A DNA stretch of 64,000 bases from Pseudomonas sp. GOM6 (GTDB lineage: Bacteria > Pseudomonadota > Gammaproteobacteria > Pseudomonadales > Pseudomonadaceae). The stretch spans positions 124,001 through 188,000 of the forward strand of contig NZ_JARPUS010000006.1 in the NCBI RefSeq assembly GCF_029537485.1, read 5' to 3'. Shown here one piece after another: positions 1 to 10,293 of this stretch (positions are counted from its first letter, which is position 1; the number at the start of each line of letters is the position of its first letter). Below the pieces are notes generated by a model. It was not told the origin of the DNA and made no database searches. It saw nothing but the letters and a program-made list of their open reading frames with translations. The translations under genes were made by a program, and so were the position numbers.

Positions 1-40
1 TAAAGGCACGCAACATGATCCAGTCCCGATCGATTCCAAC

Positions 41-60
41 GCGGCCGCTATAATGGCCGC
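41..60 (+). promoter_or_regulatory. -10 element of the mtgA promoter inside a small dyad
   Basis: A perfect TATAAT lies at 49-54, 28 bases before the mtgA start. It is flanked by the inverted arms GCGGCC (41-46) and GGCCGC (55-60). No good -35 is visible at the expected distance, so this is a plausible but unproven promoter. Confidence 0.4.
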
Positions 61-81
61 TCACTCGAACCGGGCCAAGCC

Positions 82-825
82 ATGTTGCGCAATCTGCTCC
101 GTCGCCTGACCAAACTGCTGCTGTGGCTCGCCGCGGGCAGCGCCCTGCTGGTGCTGGCCCTGCGCTGGATCGACCCGCCGGGCACGGCACTGATGGTCGA
201 GCGCAAGATCCAGTCGTGGCTCGACAACCAACCCATCGACCTGCAGCGCAGCTGGCGCCCCTGGAGCGAACTGCCGGACGACCTGAAGATCGCCGTGATC
301 GCCGGCGAGGATCAGAAGTTCGCCGAACACTGGGGCTTCGATATCGCTGCGATCCGCCAGGCCCTCGCCCACAATGCCGAGGGCGGCAGCCTGCGCGGTG
401 CCAGCACCATCAGCCAGCAGGTAGCCAAGAATCTGTTCCTCTGGTCCGGTCGCAGCTGGCCACGCAAGGCGCTGGAAGCCTGGTTCACCGGACTGATCGA
501 GCTGCTCTGGCCGAAGCAGCGGATTCTCGAGGTCTACCTCAACAGCGTGGAATGGGGTGACGGTATCTTCGGTGCCGAAGCGGCCGCGCGCCATCACTTC
601 AACGTGGGAGCGCCCTATCTGTCGCGCCAACAGGCCAGCCTGCTGGCCGCGGTACTGCCCAACCCGCGCGCCTGGAGCGCCAGCCGCCCAGGCCCCCATG
701 TGCAGCGCCGTGCCGCCTGGATTCGCCGGCAGAGCTACCAGCTGGGCGGCAGCCACTACCTCGACCAGTTGTCCTCAGCACTGACAGCGCCACAGTGGTG
801 GCCTGACTGGTTAGCGAAACCCTGA
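82..825 (+). CDS. mtgA: Monofunctional biosynthetic peptidoglycan transglycosylase MtgA
   Basis: The 247-residue protein is a family GT51 glycosyltransferase that polymerises lipid II into glycan strands in the periplasm. One N-terminal membrane anchor (about residues 8-28) is followed by the GT51 domain. The catalytic-Glu motif is visible as GEDQKF, followed by GASTISQQVAKNLFLW and a later EVYLNSVEWG block. There is no transpeptidase domain, and the length fits MtgA rather than a bifunctional PBP. The start is an ATG just upstream of the anchor. It converges on the gene at 855-1445. The order mtgA, hypothetical, rpoH matches P. aeruginosa from memory. Confidence 0.95.
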   Translation: MLRNLLRRLTKLLLWLAAGSALLVLALRWIDPPGTALMVERKIQSWLDNQPIDLQRSWRPWSELPDDLKIAVIAGEDQKFAEHWGFDIAAIRQALAHNAEGGSLRGASTISQQVAKNLFLWSGRSWPRKALEAWFTGLIELLWPKQRILEVYLNSVEWGDGIFGAEAAARHHFNVGAPYLSRQQASLLAAVLPNPRAWSASRPGPHVQRRAAWIRRQSYQLGGSHYLDQLSSALTAPQWWPDWLAKP

Positions 826-854
826 TTACCATCAGGAGTTTGGCATTAGGGTCG

Positions 855-1445
855 TCAGCGCTGCAGCAGACGCTTGGGCACGATGCGCAGCAGTTGCACG
901 CGCTCATCGCGGATATGTGCGGTCAGGCCCTGCTGGGGATAGACCCAGGCCTCGCCCTCGGACAATTGCAGACGCAGGCGCGCCTCCCCCAGGCTGGCGC
1001 TCAGTGCCGTGGCCATGACGGTATGCCGCGGCGACAGGTTGAGCGCCTCGACACGCTGTCCGGCCAGCTGCGCCAGCATCTCCGCCGACTGCGGCTGCTC
1101 CGGATCATTGGGCCGTACGCCGCTGACCTCGGCCAGGCTGGCACGCTGGGTATCGCTTAGCGCCAGCTCACCCTCCACGCGCCAGCCCTCTCGCTCGCCA
1201 CGCAGCAGCAGATGGGGGCCATCCATGCGCGGCTGCAGCCACAGCTCAGCCCTGGGCAGAAACTGGTTCAACTGGGTAACCGTCAGGCGCTCATCGAACT
1301 GTGGGCGAAAGAGTTCGGTTTCCCACTGCTGCAATTCAGCCAGGGGCTGGCCCTGCTCTTCGTCCGGCACCAGCCACCAATAGCCCAGCAGGCAGCTGGC
1401 CAGGGCCACGACGGTGAACAACAAGGCAGGCGGGCGACGGCTCAT
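855..1445 (-). CDS. Conserved hypothetical membrane-anchored protein
   Basis: The 196-residue product begins MSRRPP, followed by one hydrophobic segment (about residues 7-25) that looks like an uncleaved anchor or signal. The remainder is soluble and probably periplasmic, with alternating strand-like segments and no motif I can tie to a function. I chose the ATG at 1445 because an earlier in-frame start would read through the rpoH terminator hairpin at 1463-1491. It lies between mtgA and rpoH, the same position as a hypothetical gene in P. aeruginosa. The function is unknown. Confidence 0.8.
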   Translation of the reverse strand: MSRRPPALLFTVVALASCLLGYWWLVPDEEQGQPLAELQQWETELFRPQFDERLTVTQLNQFLPRAELWLQPRMDGPHLLLRGEREGWRVEGELALSDTQRASLAEVSGVRPNDPEQPQSAEMLAQLAGQRVEALNLSPRHTVMATALSASLGEARLRLQLSEGEAWVYPQQGLTAHIRDERVQLLRIVPKRLLQR

Positions 1446-1462
1446 GAGAAAGCTCCAGGCAG

Positions 1463-1491
1463 AAAAAAGCCGCACCAGAGTGCGGCTTTTC
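1463..1491 (-). terminator. Rho-independent terminator of rpoH
   Basis: An inverted repeat of GCCGCAC and GTGCGGC around a 5-base loop (CAGAG) lies just past the rpoH stop. On the minus strand it is followed by a run of T residues. Confidence 0.85.
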
Positions 1492-1504
1492 GAGGTGATG
1501 CGCG

Positions 1505-2359
<855 letters not shown>

Positions 2360-2404
2360 CAAAAACCTCCGGTATTACAAAACTGGCGCAGTCTAGCACT
2401 GCAC

Positions 2405-2435
2405 TTTCAGAGCAGGGAACCCGGGCAAAAGTTCC
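2405..2435 (-). promoter_or_regulatory. AlgU/sigma-E-type promoter of rpoH
   Basis: Read on the minus strand, GGAACTT (2435-2429) and TCTGAAA (2411-2405) are separated by 17 bases. This matches the sigma-E/AlgU consensus (GAACTT, 16-17 bases, TCTGA) almost perfectly. It lies about 45 bases upstream of the rpoH ATG. An AlgU-dependent rpoH promoter is known in P. aeruginosa, which supports the call. Confidence 0.8.
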
Positions 2436-2473
2436 GTTACAGATGCTCCGCTTACGACAAAAAACATCAACTG

Positions 2474-3484
2474 TTACCGTGGCGCCAGTTCACTCAGGTG
2501 CCGCGCCACGGCCAGCCAGGCGCCAATATAGCCAAGGAACAGCGCGCCCAACAGCAGCGACAGACCATCGGCAGCCGGCACGCCGGCCAGGGCGAAGTCA
2601 CTGCCATAGAGGCCGGCCAGACGCACCACCGCCGCATTCAGCCAATCCAGGCCGAAGGCCAGCAGGCCCCAGGCCAGCAGGCCGGCGCCGATACCGTAGA
2701 GCGCGCCCATATAAAGGAAGGGGCGGCGCACATAGCCGTCGGTGCCGCCCACCAGCTTGATCACCTCGATCTCGCTGCGACGGTTCTCGATATGCAGACG
2801 AATGGTATTGCCGATCACCAGCAGCAGGGCCATGACCAGCAGCAGCGTGAGCCCGAAGACGAAGCGGTCGCCCAGACCGAGGATGGCGGTCAAGCGCTCC
2901 ACCCACTGCAGGTCGAGCTGCGCCTGGTCGACGCCCGGCAGCTCGCTAAGCGTCTGGCGCAGGGCTTCCAGGCGGGTCTTGTCGATTTCCTTGGGCGTCA
3001 CCACCACCACGGCGGGCAGCGGGTTGTCCGGTAGCTCGCGCAGCGCCTGGCCCAGGCCGGACTGCTGCTCGAACTCGGCCAGGCCGGCTTCGCGACCGAT
3101 GAACTCGGCCTCGGCCACGTCAGCCATGGCGGCGACCTCATCGCGCAGTTGCAGGCCGGCGTCGTCGCCGCCTTCGACCTTGAGATACAGGGAAATCTGC
3201 GCCGCCTTCTGCCAGGAGCCACCGAGGCGCTCAACATTGTCCAGCAGCAGGGCCAGGCCCATGGGCAGGGACAGGGCCACAGCCATCACCAGGCAGGTGA
3301 AGAAGCTGCCGATGGGCTGGCGCACCAGGCGGCTAAGGCTGTCGACCAGGCTGGCGCGATGACTTTCGACCCAGGCGGCGAACAGGGTGGAGAAATCCGG
3401 CCCCTGCTTGATCGGCTTGTCGGCCTTGGCCTGAACCGCACCAACGCGCTCGGCGGCCTTGATATTGCGCTGAGTCTCGCTCAT
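2474..3484 (-). CDS. ftsX: Cell-division ABC transporter permease FtsX
   Basis: The 336-residue membrane protein pairs with FtsE at the divisome to regulate periplasmic peptidoglycan hydrolases. It has a long cytoplasmic N-terminus (about 75 residues), a first membrane helix near 80-100, a large periplasmic loop (about 100-200) and three C-terminal membrane helices. It ends with the FtsX-like permease block. Its ATG overlaps the ftsE stop as ATGA, so the two are translationally coupled. It is the last gene of the ftsY-ftsE-ftsX operon and is followed by rpoH, the conserved order in pseudomonads and enterics. Confidence 0.97.
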   Translation of the reverse strand: MSETQRNIKAAERVGAVQAKADKPIKQGPDFSTLFAAWVESHRASLVDSLSRLVRQPIGSFFTCLVMAVALSLPMGLALLLDNVERLGGSWQKAAQISLYLKVEGGDDAGLQLRDEVAAMADVAEAEFIGREAGLAEFEQQSGLGQALRELPDNPLPAVVVVTPKEIDKTRLEALRQTLSELPGVDQAQLDLQWVERLTAILGLGDRFVFGLTLLLVMALLLVIGNTIRLHIENRRSEIEVIKLVGGTDGYVRRPFLYMGALYGIGAGLLAWGLLAFGLDWLNAAVVRLAGLYGSDFALAGVPAADGLSLLLGALFLGYIGAWLAVARHLSELAPR

Positions 3485-4149
3485 GCGGCCTCCCCGTCGC
3501 CGATCAGGCGGCCACGTTGCAGGGTCAGCATGCGATGGCGCATGCGTGCGATCAACGCCAGGTCGTGGCTGGCGATCAGCACGGTGGTGCCGAGACGGTT
3601 GATGTCCTCGAACACGCCCATGATCTCGGCGGCCAGGCGAGGGTCGAGGTTACCAGTCGGCTCGTCCGCCAGCAGCAGCGCCGGGCGGTGCACCACGGCG
3701 CGGGCGATGCCGACGCGCTGCTGCTGACCAGTGGAGAGGTCGGCCGGGAACTGCTCGGCCTTGTCGGACAGCGACACGCGCTCCAGCGCCGCACTGACAC
3801 GCTTGGCGATATCCGGCTTGGACAGGCCGAGGATCTGTAGCGGCAGGGCGACGTTGTCGAACACCGAGCGATCGAACAGCAACTGGTGGTTCTGGAACAC
3901 CACGCCGATCTGTCGGCGCAGGAAGGGGATCTGTGCGGTGGTGATCTGGCTCAGATCCTGCCCGGCCAGCAGCAGCTTGCCGCTGGTCGGCCGCTCCATC
4001 GCCAGCAGCAGGCGCAGCAGGGTGGACTTACCCGCGCCGGAGTGGCCGGTCACGAAGAGGAACTCGCCACGCTGCACGCGAAAGCTCAGCTCGTGCAGGC
4101 CGACATGGCCGTTGGAATAACGCTTGCCGACTTGCTCGAAACGAATCAT
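3481..4149 (-). CDS. ftsE: Cell-division ATP-binding protein FtsE
   Basis: This 222-residue ABC ATPase drives FtsX. Walker A is GHSGAGKST, the Q-loop lies in GVVFQNH, the signature is LSTGQQQRVGIARA and Walker B is LLLADEPTGNLDP, followed by the switch His in IASHD. All catalytic elements are intact. The start overlaps the ftsY stop as ATGA and its stop overlaps the ftsX ATG the same way, so the three-gene operon is tightly coupled. Confidence 0.98.
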   Translation of the reverse strand: MIRFEQVGKRYSNGHVGLHELSFRVQRGEFLFVTGHSGAGKSTLLRLLLAMERPTSGKLLLAGQDLSQITTAQIPFLRRQIGVVFQNHQLLFDRSVFDNVALPLQILGLSKPDIAKRVSAALERVSLSDKAEQFPADLSTGQQQRVGIARAVVHRPALLLADEPTGNLDPRLAAEIMGVFEDINRLGTTVLIASHDLALIARMRHRMLTLQRGRLIGDGEAA

Positions 4150-5588
4150 GCACGCTCCCTTTCCGCGAACAGCGCCTGGACGAAGTCCTCGGCGACGAAA
4201 CTGCGCAAATCATCGATGCCCTCGCCCACCCCGATGTAGCGGATCGGCAGGCCGAACTGCTTGGCCAGGGCGAAGATCACCCCACCCTTGGCGGTGCCGT
4301 CCAGCTTGGTCAGAGCCAGGCCGGTGAGGGCCACGGCCTGGTGGAACTGCTTGGTCTGGTTGATGGCGTTCTGCCCGGTGCCGGCGTCCAGCACCAGCAG
4401 CACTTCGTGCGGCGCCGTCTCGTCCAGCTTGCCGATCACCCGGCGCACCTTCTTCAGCTCCTCCATCAGGTTGTCTTTGGTGTGCAGACGCCCGGCGGTG
4501 TCGGCGATCAGCACATCCACGCCACGGGCCTTGGCCGCCTGCACGGCGTCGAAGATCACCGAGGCGGAATCGGCGCCGGTGTGCTGGGCGATCACCGCGA
4601 TCTGGTTGCGCTCTCCCCATACCTGCAGCTGCTCGACGGCGGCGGCACGGAAGGTATCGCCGGCGGCGAGCATGACCTTCTTGCCCTCGCCCTGCAGCTT
4701 CTTGGCCAGCTTGCCGATGGTGGTGGTCTTGCCGACGCCGTTCACGCCGACCACCAGGATCACGTAGGGCTGTTTCTCGGCGCTGATCTGCAGCGGCTGC
4801 TCGACCGGCTTGAGCAGGCCGGCCAACTCTTCCTGTAGCGCCTTGTACAGCGCGCCGCTGTCGGCCAATTCCTTGCGTGCCACGCGCTTGGTCAGGCTAC
4901 CGATGATGGCAGTGGTGGCTTCGACGCCGACGTCGGCCATCAGCAGACGGGTTTCCAGCTCTTCGAGCAGGTCGTCATCGATGGCCTTCTTGCCGAGGAA
5001 CAGGCTGGCCATGCCCTCGCCCAGGCTGGCGCTGGTCTTCGACAAACCCTGTTTGAGGCGGGCGAACCAGCCGCCCTGATTGTCACCGGGCTTGCTCTGT
5101 TCGACCTGCACCGGCGCAGTTTCGACCGGCGCCGCCGGTGTGATCTCGACGGGCACCGGCTGCTCGAGCACCGGGTGGGTGACTTCGCTGCCGGCATTGA
5201 TGCGAAAACGCGAGAAGGCCGGCTTGACCTCCACCGCGTCAGCGGCCTGCAGCGGAGCCGGCGCAGGTTCAACTAGCGGCGGAGCCACTGCCTCAGGCGC
5301 AGCTTGCACCTCGACGACTGGCAGCGCTGGCGCTATCGGCTGAACAGGGGGGCTCTCGGGCACCGGCGGCACCGGCTCGGCGCTGACGGGTGCCTGGGCG
5401 GCGGGCGCGCTCGGCTCGGCAACAGGCGCGTGAGCCTCAGGTGGCGGCGCAACCGGCTCGGGGCTGGCAGGCGCAGCTTGCTCGGGATTGCTCGGGGTAT
5501 CCTGCGGCTTCTTGCGCAGCCAGCCGAACAGGGATTTCTTCTCGCCGGCGTTCTCCGCCGATGGCTTGTCGTCGTTGGAACCAAACAT
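4146..5588 (-). CDS. ftsY: Signal recognition particle receptor FtsY
   Basis: The 480-residue SRP-receptor GTPase docks ribosome-SRP complexes at the membrane. An acidic, proline/alanine-rich A domain (about residues 1-190) precedes the NG domain. The G1 loop is [16 protein letters not shown]3 is DTAGR and G4 is TKLD. The [11 protein letters not shown] block of SRP GTPases is present. The start is the ATG at 5588 (MFGSNDDKP). An earlier in-frame start would add about 40 unlikely residues. The A domain is a low-complexity P/A/E stretch typical of Pseudomonas FtsY. First gene of ftsYEX. Confidence 0.98.
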   Translation of the reverse strand: MFGSNDDKPSAENAGEKKSLFGWLRKKPQDTPSNPEQAAPASPEPVAPPPEAHAPVAEPSAPAAQAPVSAEPVPPVPESPPVQPIAPALPVVEVQAAPEAVAPPLVEPAPAPLQAADAVEVKPAFSRFRINAGSEVTHPVLEQPVPVEITPAAPVETAPVQVEQSKPGDNQGGWFARLKQGLSKTSASLGEGMASLFLGKKAIDDDLLEELETRLLMADVGVEATTAIIGSLTKRVARKELADSGALYKALQEELAGLLKPVEQPLQISAEKQPYVILVVGVNGVGKTTTIGKLAKKLQGEGKKVMLAAGDTFRAAAVEQLQVWGERNQIAVIAQHTGADSASVIFDAVQAAKARGVDVLIADTAGRLHTKDNLMEELKKVRRVIGKLDETAPHEVLLVLDAGTGQNAINQTKQFHQAVALTGLALTKLDGTAKGGVIFALAKQFGLPIRYIGVGEGIDDLRSFVAEDFVQALFAERERA

Positions 5589-5716
5589 GAGTCTTGGGCA
5601 TCTCAGGGGAGCCGCACGGCGAGCCGCGCCGACCCGAAAAAGGATGCGGTATGCTAGCACCTCTTCACCCGCTGGCGGTACGACCGCCCGGGCCGCCCGA
5701 CAGGTCACGACTCCCT

Positions 5717-7084
5717 ATGACATCACTTGCCCGCCGCTGCGCCGGCCTGCTGCTGATTGCCTTGCACGCGCCACTGGCTGCGCTGGCCGCCGAGCCACAG
5801 GCCACTCACGAATTCCAGCTGGACAACGGCCTCAAGGTCATCGTCCGCGAGGATCACCGCGCCCCCGTGGTGGTCTCGCAGCTCTGGTACAAGGTCGGTT
5901 CCAGCTACGAGACACCCGGCCAGACCGGCCTGTCCCACGCCCTCGAACACATGATGTTCAAGGGCAGCCGCAAGCTCGGCCCCGGCGAGGCCTCGCGCAT
6001 CCTGCGCGAACTCGGCGCCGAGGAAAACGCCTTCACCAGCGACGACTACACCGCCTATTACCAGGTGCTGTCACGCGACCGCCTGGCCGTGGCCCTGGAG
6101 CTGGAGGCCGACCGCCTGGCCAGCCTTGCACTTCCGCCCGACGAATTCGCCCGCGAGATCGAGGTCATCAAGGAAGAACGCCGCCTGCGCACCGACGACA
6201 AGCCGACCGCGCTGGCCTACGAGCGCTTCAAGGCCATGGCCTACCCGGCCAGCGGCTACCGTACGCCCACCATCGGCTGGCGAGCAGACCTCGATCGCAT
6301 GCAGGTCGAGGAACTGCGCGCCTGGTACCAGGCCTGGTATGCACCCAACAACGCCACCCTGGTGGTGGTCGGCGACGTCACTAAGGACGAGGTGCGGGGT
6401 CTGGCTGAAAAGTACTTCGGCGCCATTCCGCGCCGCGCCGTGCCGGCCGCCAAGGCACCGCTGGAGCTGGCCGAGCCCGGCGAGCGACGCATGACCCTGC
6501 ACGTCAAAACCCAGCTACCCAGCCTGCTGATGGGCTTCAACGTACCCGGCCTGGCCAGCGCCACCGATGCACGCCAGGTGCATGCCCTGCGCCTGGCCTC
6601 CGCGCTGCTCGACGGTGGCTACAGCGCACGCCTGCCGGCACGCCTGGAGCGCGGCGAGGAGCTGGTCTCCGGCGCTTCCGCCTGGTACGACGCCTTCGTC
6701 CGTGGTGACAGCCTGTTCATGCTCTCTGCCACGCCCAATGTGCAAAAGGGCAAGACCCTGGAGCAGGTCGAGGCCGGGCTCTGGCGCCAGCTGGATGACC
6801 TCAAACAGAACCCGCCCAGCCCCGAGGAACTGGCCCGCGTACGCGCCCAGGTGATCGCCGGGCTGGTCTACGGGCGTGATTCAATCACCAGCCAGGCCAC
6901 CACCATCGGCGAGCTGGAAACCGTCGGCCTGTCCTGGAAGCTGATGGATGAGGATCTCGCCGCCCTGGAGGCCGTGACCCCGGCCGACATCCAGAAGGCC
7001 GCGCAGAACTTTTTCACCCGCTCGCGCCTGTCCGTCGCCCACATCCTCCCCGAATCCACCACTGCCGAAGGAAAACAGCCATGA
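5717..7084 (+). CDS. M16 family zinc peptidase, catalytic partner
   Basis: The 455-residue secreted insulinase-like peptidase has a cleavable signal (MTSLARRCAGLLLIALHAPL, with an Ala-rich cleavage zone). The inverted zinc motif HxxEH is intact at His74-Glu77-His78 (SHALEHMMFKG), and the downstream EVIKEERR segment probably supplies the third zinc ligand. The ATG at 5717 puts the signal peptide at the N-terminus. Its stop overlaps the next gene, which encodes an M16 protein without the zinc site. Together they probably form a periplasmic M16B heterodimer. It is divergent from ftsY. The substrate is unknown. Confidence 0.9.
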   Translation: MTSLARRCAGLLLIALHAPLAALAAEPQATHEFQLDNGLKVIVREDHRAPVVVSQLWYKVGSSYETPGQTGLSHALEHMMFKGSRKLGPGEASRILRELGAEENAFTSDDYTAYYQVLSRDRLAVALELEADRLASLALPPDEFAREIEVIKEERRLRTDDKPTALAYERFKAMAYPASGYRTPTIGWRADLDRMQVEELRAWYQAWYAPNNATLVVVGDVTKDEVRGLAEKYFGAIPRRAVPAAKAPLELAEPGERRMTLHVKTQLPSLLMGFNVPGLASATDARQVHALRLASALLDGGYSARLPARLERGEELVSGASAWYDAFVRGDSLFMLSATPNVQKGKTLEQVEAGLWRQLDDLKQNPPSPEELARVRAQVIAGLVYGRDSITSQATTIGELETVGLSWKLMDEDLAALEAVTPADIQKAAQNFFTRSRLSVAHILPESTTAEGKQP

Positions 7085-8559
7085 GCGAGCGCAACCGCAT
7101 GCGCTATGGCCTGCTCGGCCTCGGCGTGATTGGCCTGGTCGGCGGCCTGAGCCTGATCGCCAGTCGCCCGGCCGAGGCGCCGGCCACCGCCAACCCGCCC
7201 ACGACTCAGCTGGAGTCCCTGGCCAACCTCAACGATCAGCCGCCGAGCAAGCGCACCCTGGAAATCCAGCGCTGGCAGACCGCCGAAGGCGCCAAGGTGC
7301 TGTTCGTCGAAGCCCGCCAGCTGCCGATGTTCGACCTGCGCCTGACCTTCGCCGCCGGCAGCAGCCAGGATGAGGGCACGCCCGGCCTGGCCACCCTGAC
7401 CAACGCCATGCTCAACGAAGGTGTACTCGGCAAGGACGTCACCGCCATCGCCGAGGGCTTCGAGGGTCTGGGCGCCAACTTCGGCAACGGCGCCTATCGC
7501 GACATGGCCATCGCCAGCCTGCGCAGCCTCAGCGCCCAGGAACAACGCGAGCCAGCACTCAGGCTGTTCGAGCAGGTGATCGGCCAACCCACCTTCCCGG
7601 AAGATGCCCTGGCACGCATCAAGAACCAGCTGCTGGCCGGCTTCGAGTACCAGAAGCAGAACCCCGGCAAACTGGCCGGACTGCAGCTGTTCGAGCGCCT
7701 GTATGGCGAGCACCCCTACGCCCACCCCAGCGAAGGCACCGCACAGTCGATCCCGGCCATCACCACCGAGCAACTGCGTGCCTTCCACCAGCGCGCCTAC
7801 GCCGCCGGCAATGTGGTGATCGCCCTGGTCGGCGACCTGTCGCGCGCCGAAGCCGAAAGCATCGCCGCCTCCGTCTCCGCCGCCCTGCCCAAAGGCCCGG
7901 CGCTGCCGGTGATCGGCCAACCGCAGGAGCCCAAAGCCGGTCTTAGCCACATCGAGTTCCCCTCCAACCAAACCCACCTGATGCTGGCCCAGCTCGGTGT
8001 CGACCGCCGCGAGCCGGATTACGCCGCGCTGTCCATCGGCAATCAGATCCTCGGCGGCGGCGGCTTCGGCACCCGCCTGATGGAAGAAGTGCGCGAGAAG
8101 CGCGGCCTGACCTACGGCGTCTACTCAGGCTTCAGCGCCATGCAGGCACGCGGCCCGTTCATGATCAACTTGCAGACCCGCGCCGAACTCAGCGAAGGCA
8201 CGCTCGAACTGGTGCAGGGCATCCTGCGCGACTACCTGGCCACAGGCCCGACCGCGAAGGAGCTGGAAGACGCCAAGCGCGAAATGCTCGGCAGCTTCCC
8301 CCTGAGCACCGCCAGCAATGCCGATATTGTTGGCCAGCTTGGCGCCATGGGCTTCTATGACCTGCCACTGACCTACCTCGACGATTTCATGACCGAGGTG
8401 CAGGGCTTGAGCGTCGAGCAGGTCAAGGCCGCCATGAACCGACACCTGAGCGCCGACAAACTGGTGATCGTCACCGCCGGCCCCACGGTCGAGCAGAAAC
8501 CCCTGCCGCCGCCCACCGACAAACCCGCCGCACAACCCAGCGGCGTCCCGGAGCACTGA
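7081..8559 (+). CDS. M16 family peptidase-like protein, non-catalytic partner
   Basis: The 492-residue protein starts at an ATG overlapping the previous stop (ATGA). An N-terminal membrane segment (about residues 9-26) is followed by two M16 domains. Where the catalytic partner has HxxEH, this one reads GLATLTNAML, so zinc cannot be bound there. It keeps the EKRGLTYGVYSG block, the Arg/Tyr substrate-binding pair expected of the non-catalytic half. The C-terminus is proline-rich. It probably shapes the closed chamber of a heterodimer with 5717-7084. Confidence 0.88.
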   Translation: MSERNRMRYGLLGLGVIGLVGGLSLIASRPAEAPATANPPTTQLESLANLNDQPPSKRTLEIQRWQTAEGAKVLFVEARQLPMFDLRLTFAAGSSQDEGTPGLATLTNAMLNEGVLGKDVTAIAEGFEGLGANFGNGAYRDMAIASLRSLSAQEQREPALRLFEQVIGQPTFPEDALARIKNQLLAGFEYQKQNPGKLAGLQLFERLYGEHPYAHPSEGTAQSIPAITTEQLRAFHQRAYAAGNVVIALVGDLSRAEAESIAASVSAALPKGPALPVIGQPQEPKAGLSHIEFPSNQTHLMLAQLGVDRREPDYAALSIGNQILGGGGFGTRLMEEVREKRGLTYGVYSGFSAMQARGPFMINLQTRAELSEGTLELVQGILRDYLATGPTAKELEDAKREMLGSFPLSTASNADIVGQLGAMGFYDLPLTYLDDFMTEVQGLSVEQVKAAMNRHLSADKLVIVTAGPTVEQKPLPPPTDKPAAQPSGVPEH

Positions 8560-9152
8560 TGCGTAAACCCAGCAAGAAAACCGCCCCTGCGGCCGACAAC
8601 GGCCAGTTGCGCATCATCGGCGGCGAATGGCGCAGCCGTCAGTTCTACTTCCCCATGGCCCACGGCCTGCGCCCGACGCCTAACCGGGTGCGCGAAACCC
8701 TGTTCAACTGGCTGGCGCCCTACGTACCGGGCGCCCAGGTGCTGGACTGTTTCACCGGCAGCGGCGCGCTGTTCCTCGAAGCTCTGTCGCGGGGTGCCAG
8801 CCGCGCCCTGGCCCTGGACAGCAACGGCAACGCGCTCGCTGCACTGCGCCAGACCCTGACCACGCTGAAATGCGAGAACGGCCAGCTGCTGCAGACCAAC
8901 GCCCTGCAGTACCTGGAAAACCAGGCCGCCACGCCCTACGACCTGATCTTCCTCGATCCCCCCTTCGGCCAGGACCTGCTGCGCCCGGCCTGCGAGCTGC
9001 TGGAAGAAAAGGGCTGGCTGGCCCAGGACGCCTGGATCTACACCGAGAGCGAGGCCGCGCCCTCGGCCCTGGGCCTGCCCGGCAACTGGCGCCTGCACCG
9101 CGAGCAGAAGGCCGGCCAGGTGTACTACTCGCTGTGGCAACGCACGGCGTAG
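8559..9152 (+). CDS. rsmD: 16S rRNA (guanine-966-N2)-methyltransferase RsmD
   Basis: This 197-residue Rossmann methyltransferase methylates G966 of 16S rRNA during 30S assembly. Motif I is VLDCFTGSGALFLEALSRGA and the catalytic motif IV is FLDPPFG. The N-terminal RIIGGEWRSR and RPTPNRVRETLFNWL blocks are typical of RsmD. The ATG overlaps the stop of the M16 gene by one base, so it is probably in the same transcript. Confidence 0.95.
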   Translation: MRKPSKKTAPAADNGQLRIIGGEWRSRQFYFPMAHGLRPTPNRVRETLFNWLAPYVPGAQVLDCFTGSGALFLEALSRGASRALALDSNGNALAALRQTLTTLKCENGQLLQTNALQYLENQAATPYDLIFLDPPFGQDLLRPACELLEEKGWLAQDAWIYTESEAAPSALGLPGNWRLHREQKAGQVYYSLWQRTA

Positions 9153-9309
9153 ATGAATACGCGGCCCGCCCCAATCTCGCGGGCGGCGCTGTATCTACTG
9201 GCCGCCCTGCGCAATAGCCGCCGTTGAAGCGCATTCGCCCGGCCAATGGTGCTTCCGCTTTATTGCGCCAGGCTCTAGCCTGACGCTTTGCGCCGTTACA
9301 GAAACCGCC

Positions 9310-10293
9310 ATGACCCCCGACTTCCAACCCGCCTGGTGGCTACCCAGCCCGCACCTGCAGACCCTGTGGGGCTCGCTATGCCGCACGCCGCCCCAGCTGC
9401 AGCGCCAGCGCGAACGCCTGTGGCTGGAAGATGGCGACTTCCTTGATCTCGACTGGTACGGCCCGCACGAGGCCGGCGCCCCGCTGGTGCTGGTGCTGCA
9501 CGGGTTGACCGGCTCCTCCAGCTCGCACTACGTGCTCGGCCTGCAGCAGCAGCTGGCGGCACAGGGCTGGGCCAGTGTGGCGCTGAACTGGCGCGGCTGC
9601 TCCGGCGAGCCCAACCTGCTGCCGCGCGGCTATCACTCCGGCGTCAGCGAAGATGTGGTCAGCGTGATTCAGCACCTGCAGGCGCAGCGGCCGCTGGCGC
9701 CGCTGTATGCGGTAGGTTATTCGCTGGGCGGCAACGTGCTGCTCAAGTACCTAGGCGAAAGCGGCAGGAACTCGGGACTGCAGGGCGCGGTGGCGGTGTC
9801 GGTGCCGTTTCGTCTGGATCACTGCGCCGAGCGCATCGACCGCGGTTTCTCCAAGGTCTATCAGGCGCACTTCATGCGCGAGCTGGTGGCCTACGTGCGC
9901 GACAAGCAGCAGCGCTTCACCGACGAGGGCCATCACGAGCGCCTGGCAGCCCTGCAGGCCCTCGGCCCGCTGGACGGCATGCGCACCTTCTGGGACTTCG
10001 ACGGCCGCTTCACCGCGCCGCTGCACGGCTACACCGATGCCGACGACTACTACCGCCGCGCCTCCAGCCGCTACTACCTGGAGCAGATCCGCACCCGCAC
10101 GCTGATCATCCAGTCCAGCGACGACCCCTTCGTCTTCCCGCACAGCGTGCCCCAGGCCCACGAACTCTCGGCCAGCACCCGCCTGGAGCTGCACGCGCGC
10201 GGCGGCCACGTCGGCTTCATTGGTGGTTCGCCGCGCCTGCCGGACTACTACCTGGAGCGGCGCATCCCCAACTGGCTCAGCACCAGCCGCTAA
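9310..10293 (+). CDS. Alpha/beta hydrolase of the YheT (EMBR/ABHD1) family
   Basis: The 327-residue cytosolic hydrolase has the family opening FQPAWWLPSPHLQTLWGSL. The oxyanion segment is LVLHGLTGSSSSHY, the nucleophile elbow is GYSLGGN and the C-terminal catalytic His lies in GGHVGFIGG. An Asp in SSDDPFVFP completes the triad. The substrate is probably a short-chain ester or lipid but is not defined by sequence. Its TAA overlaps the TAG of the converging HlyD gene by four bases. In P. aeruginosa the neighbouring gene is, as I recall, the TetR regulator found here only at 16228. Confidence 0.88.
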   Translation: MTPDFQPAWWLPSPHLQTLWGSLCRTPPQLQRQRERLWLEDGDFLDLDWYGPHEAGAPLVLVLHGLTGSSSSHYVLGLQQQLAAQGWASVALNWRGCSGEPNLLPRGYHSGVSEDVVSVIQHLQAQRPLAPLYAVGYSLGGNVLLKYLGESGRNSGLQGAVAVSVPFRLDHCAERIDRGFSKVYQAHFMRELVAYVRDKQQRFTDEGHHERLAALQALGPLDGMRTFWDFDGRFTAPLHGYTDADDYYRRASSRYYLEQIRTRTLIIQSSDDPFVFPHSVPQAHELSASTRLELHARGGHVGFIGGSPRLPDYYLERRIPNWLSTSR

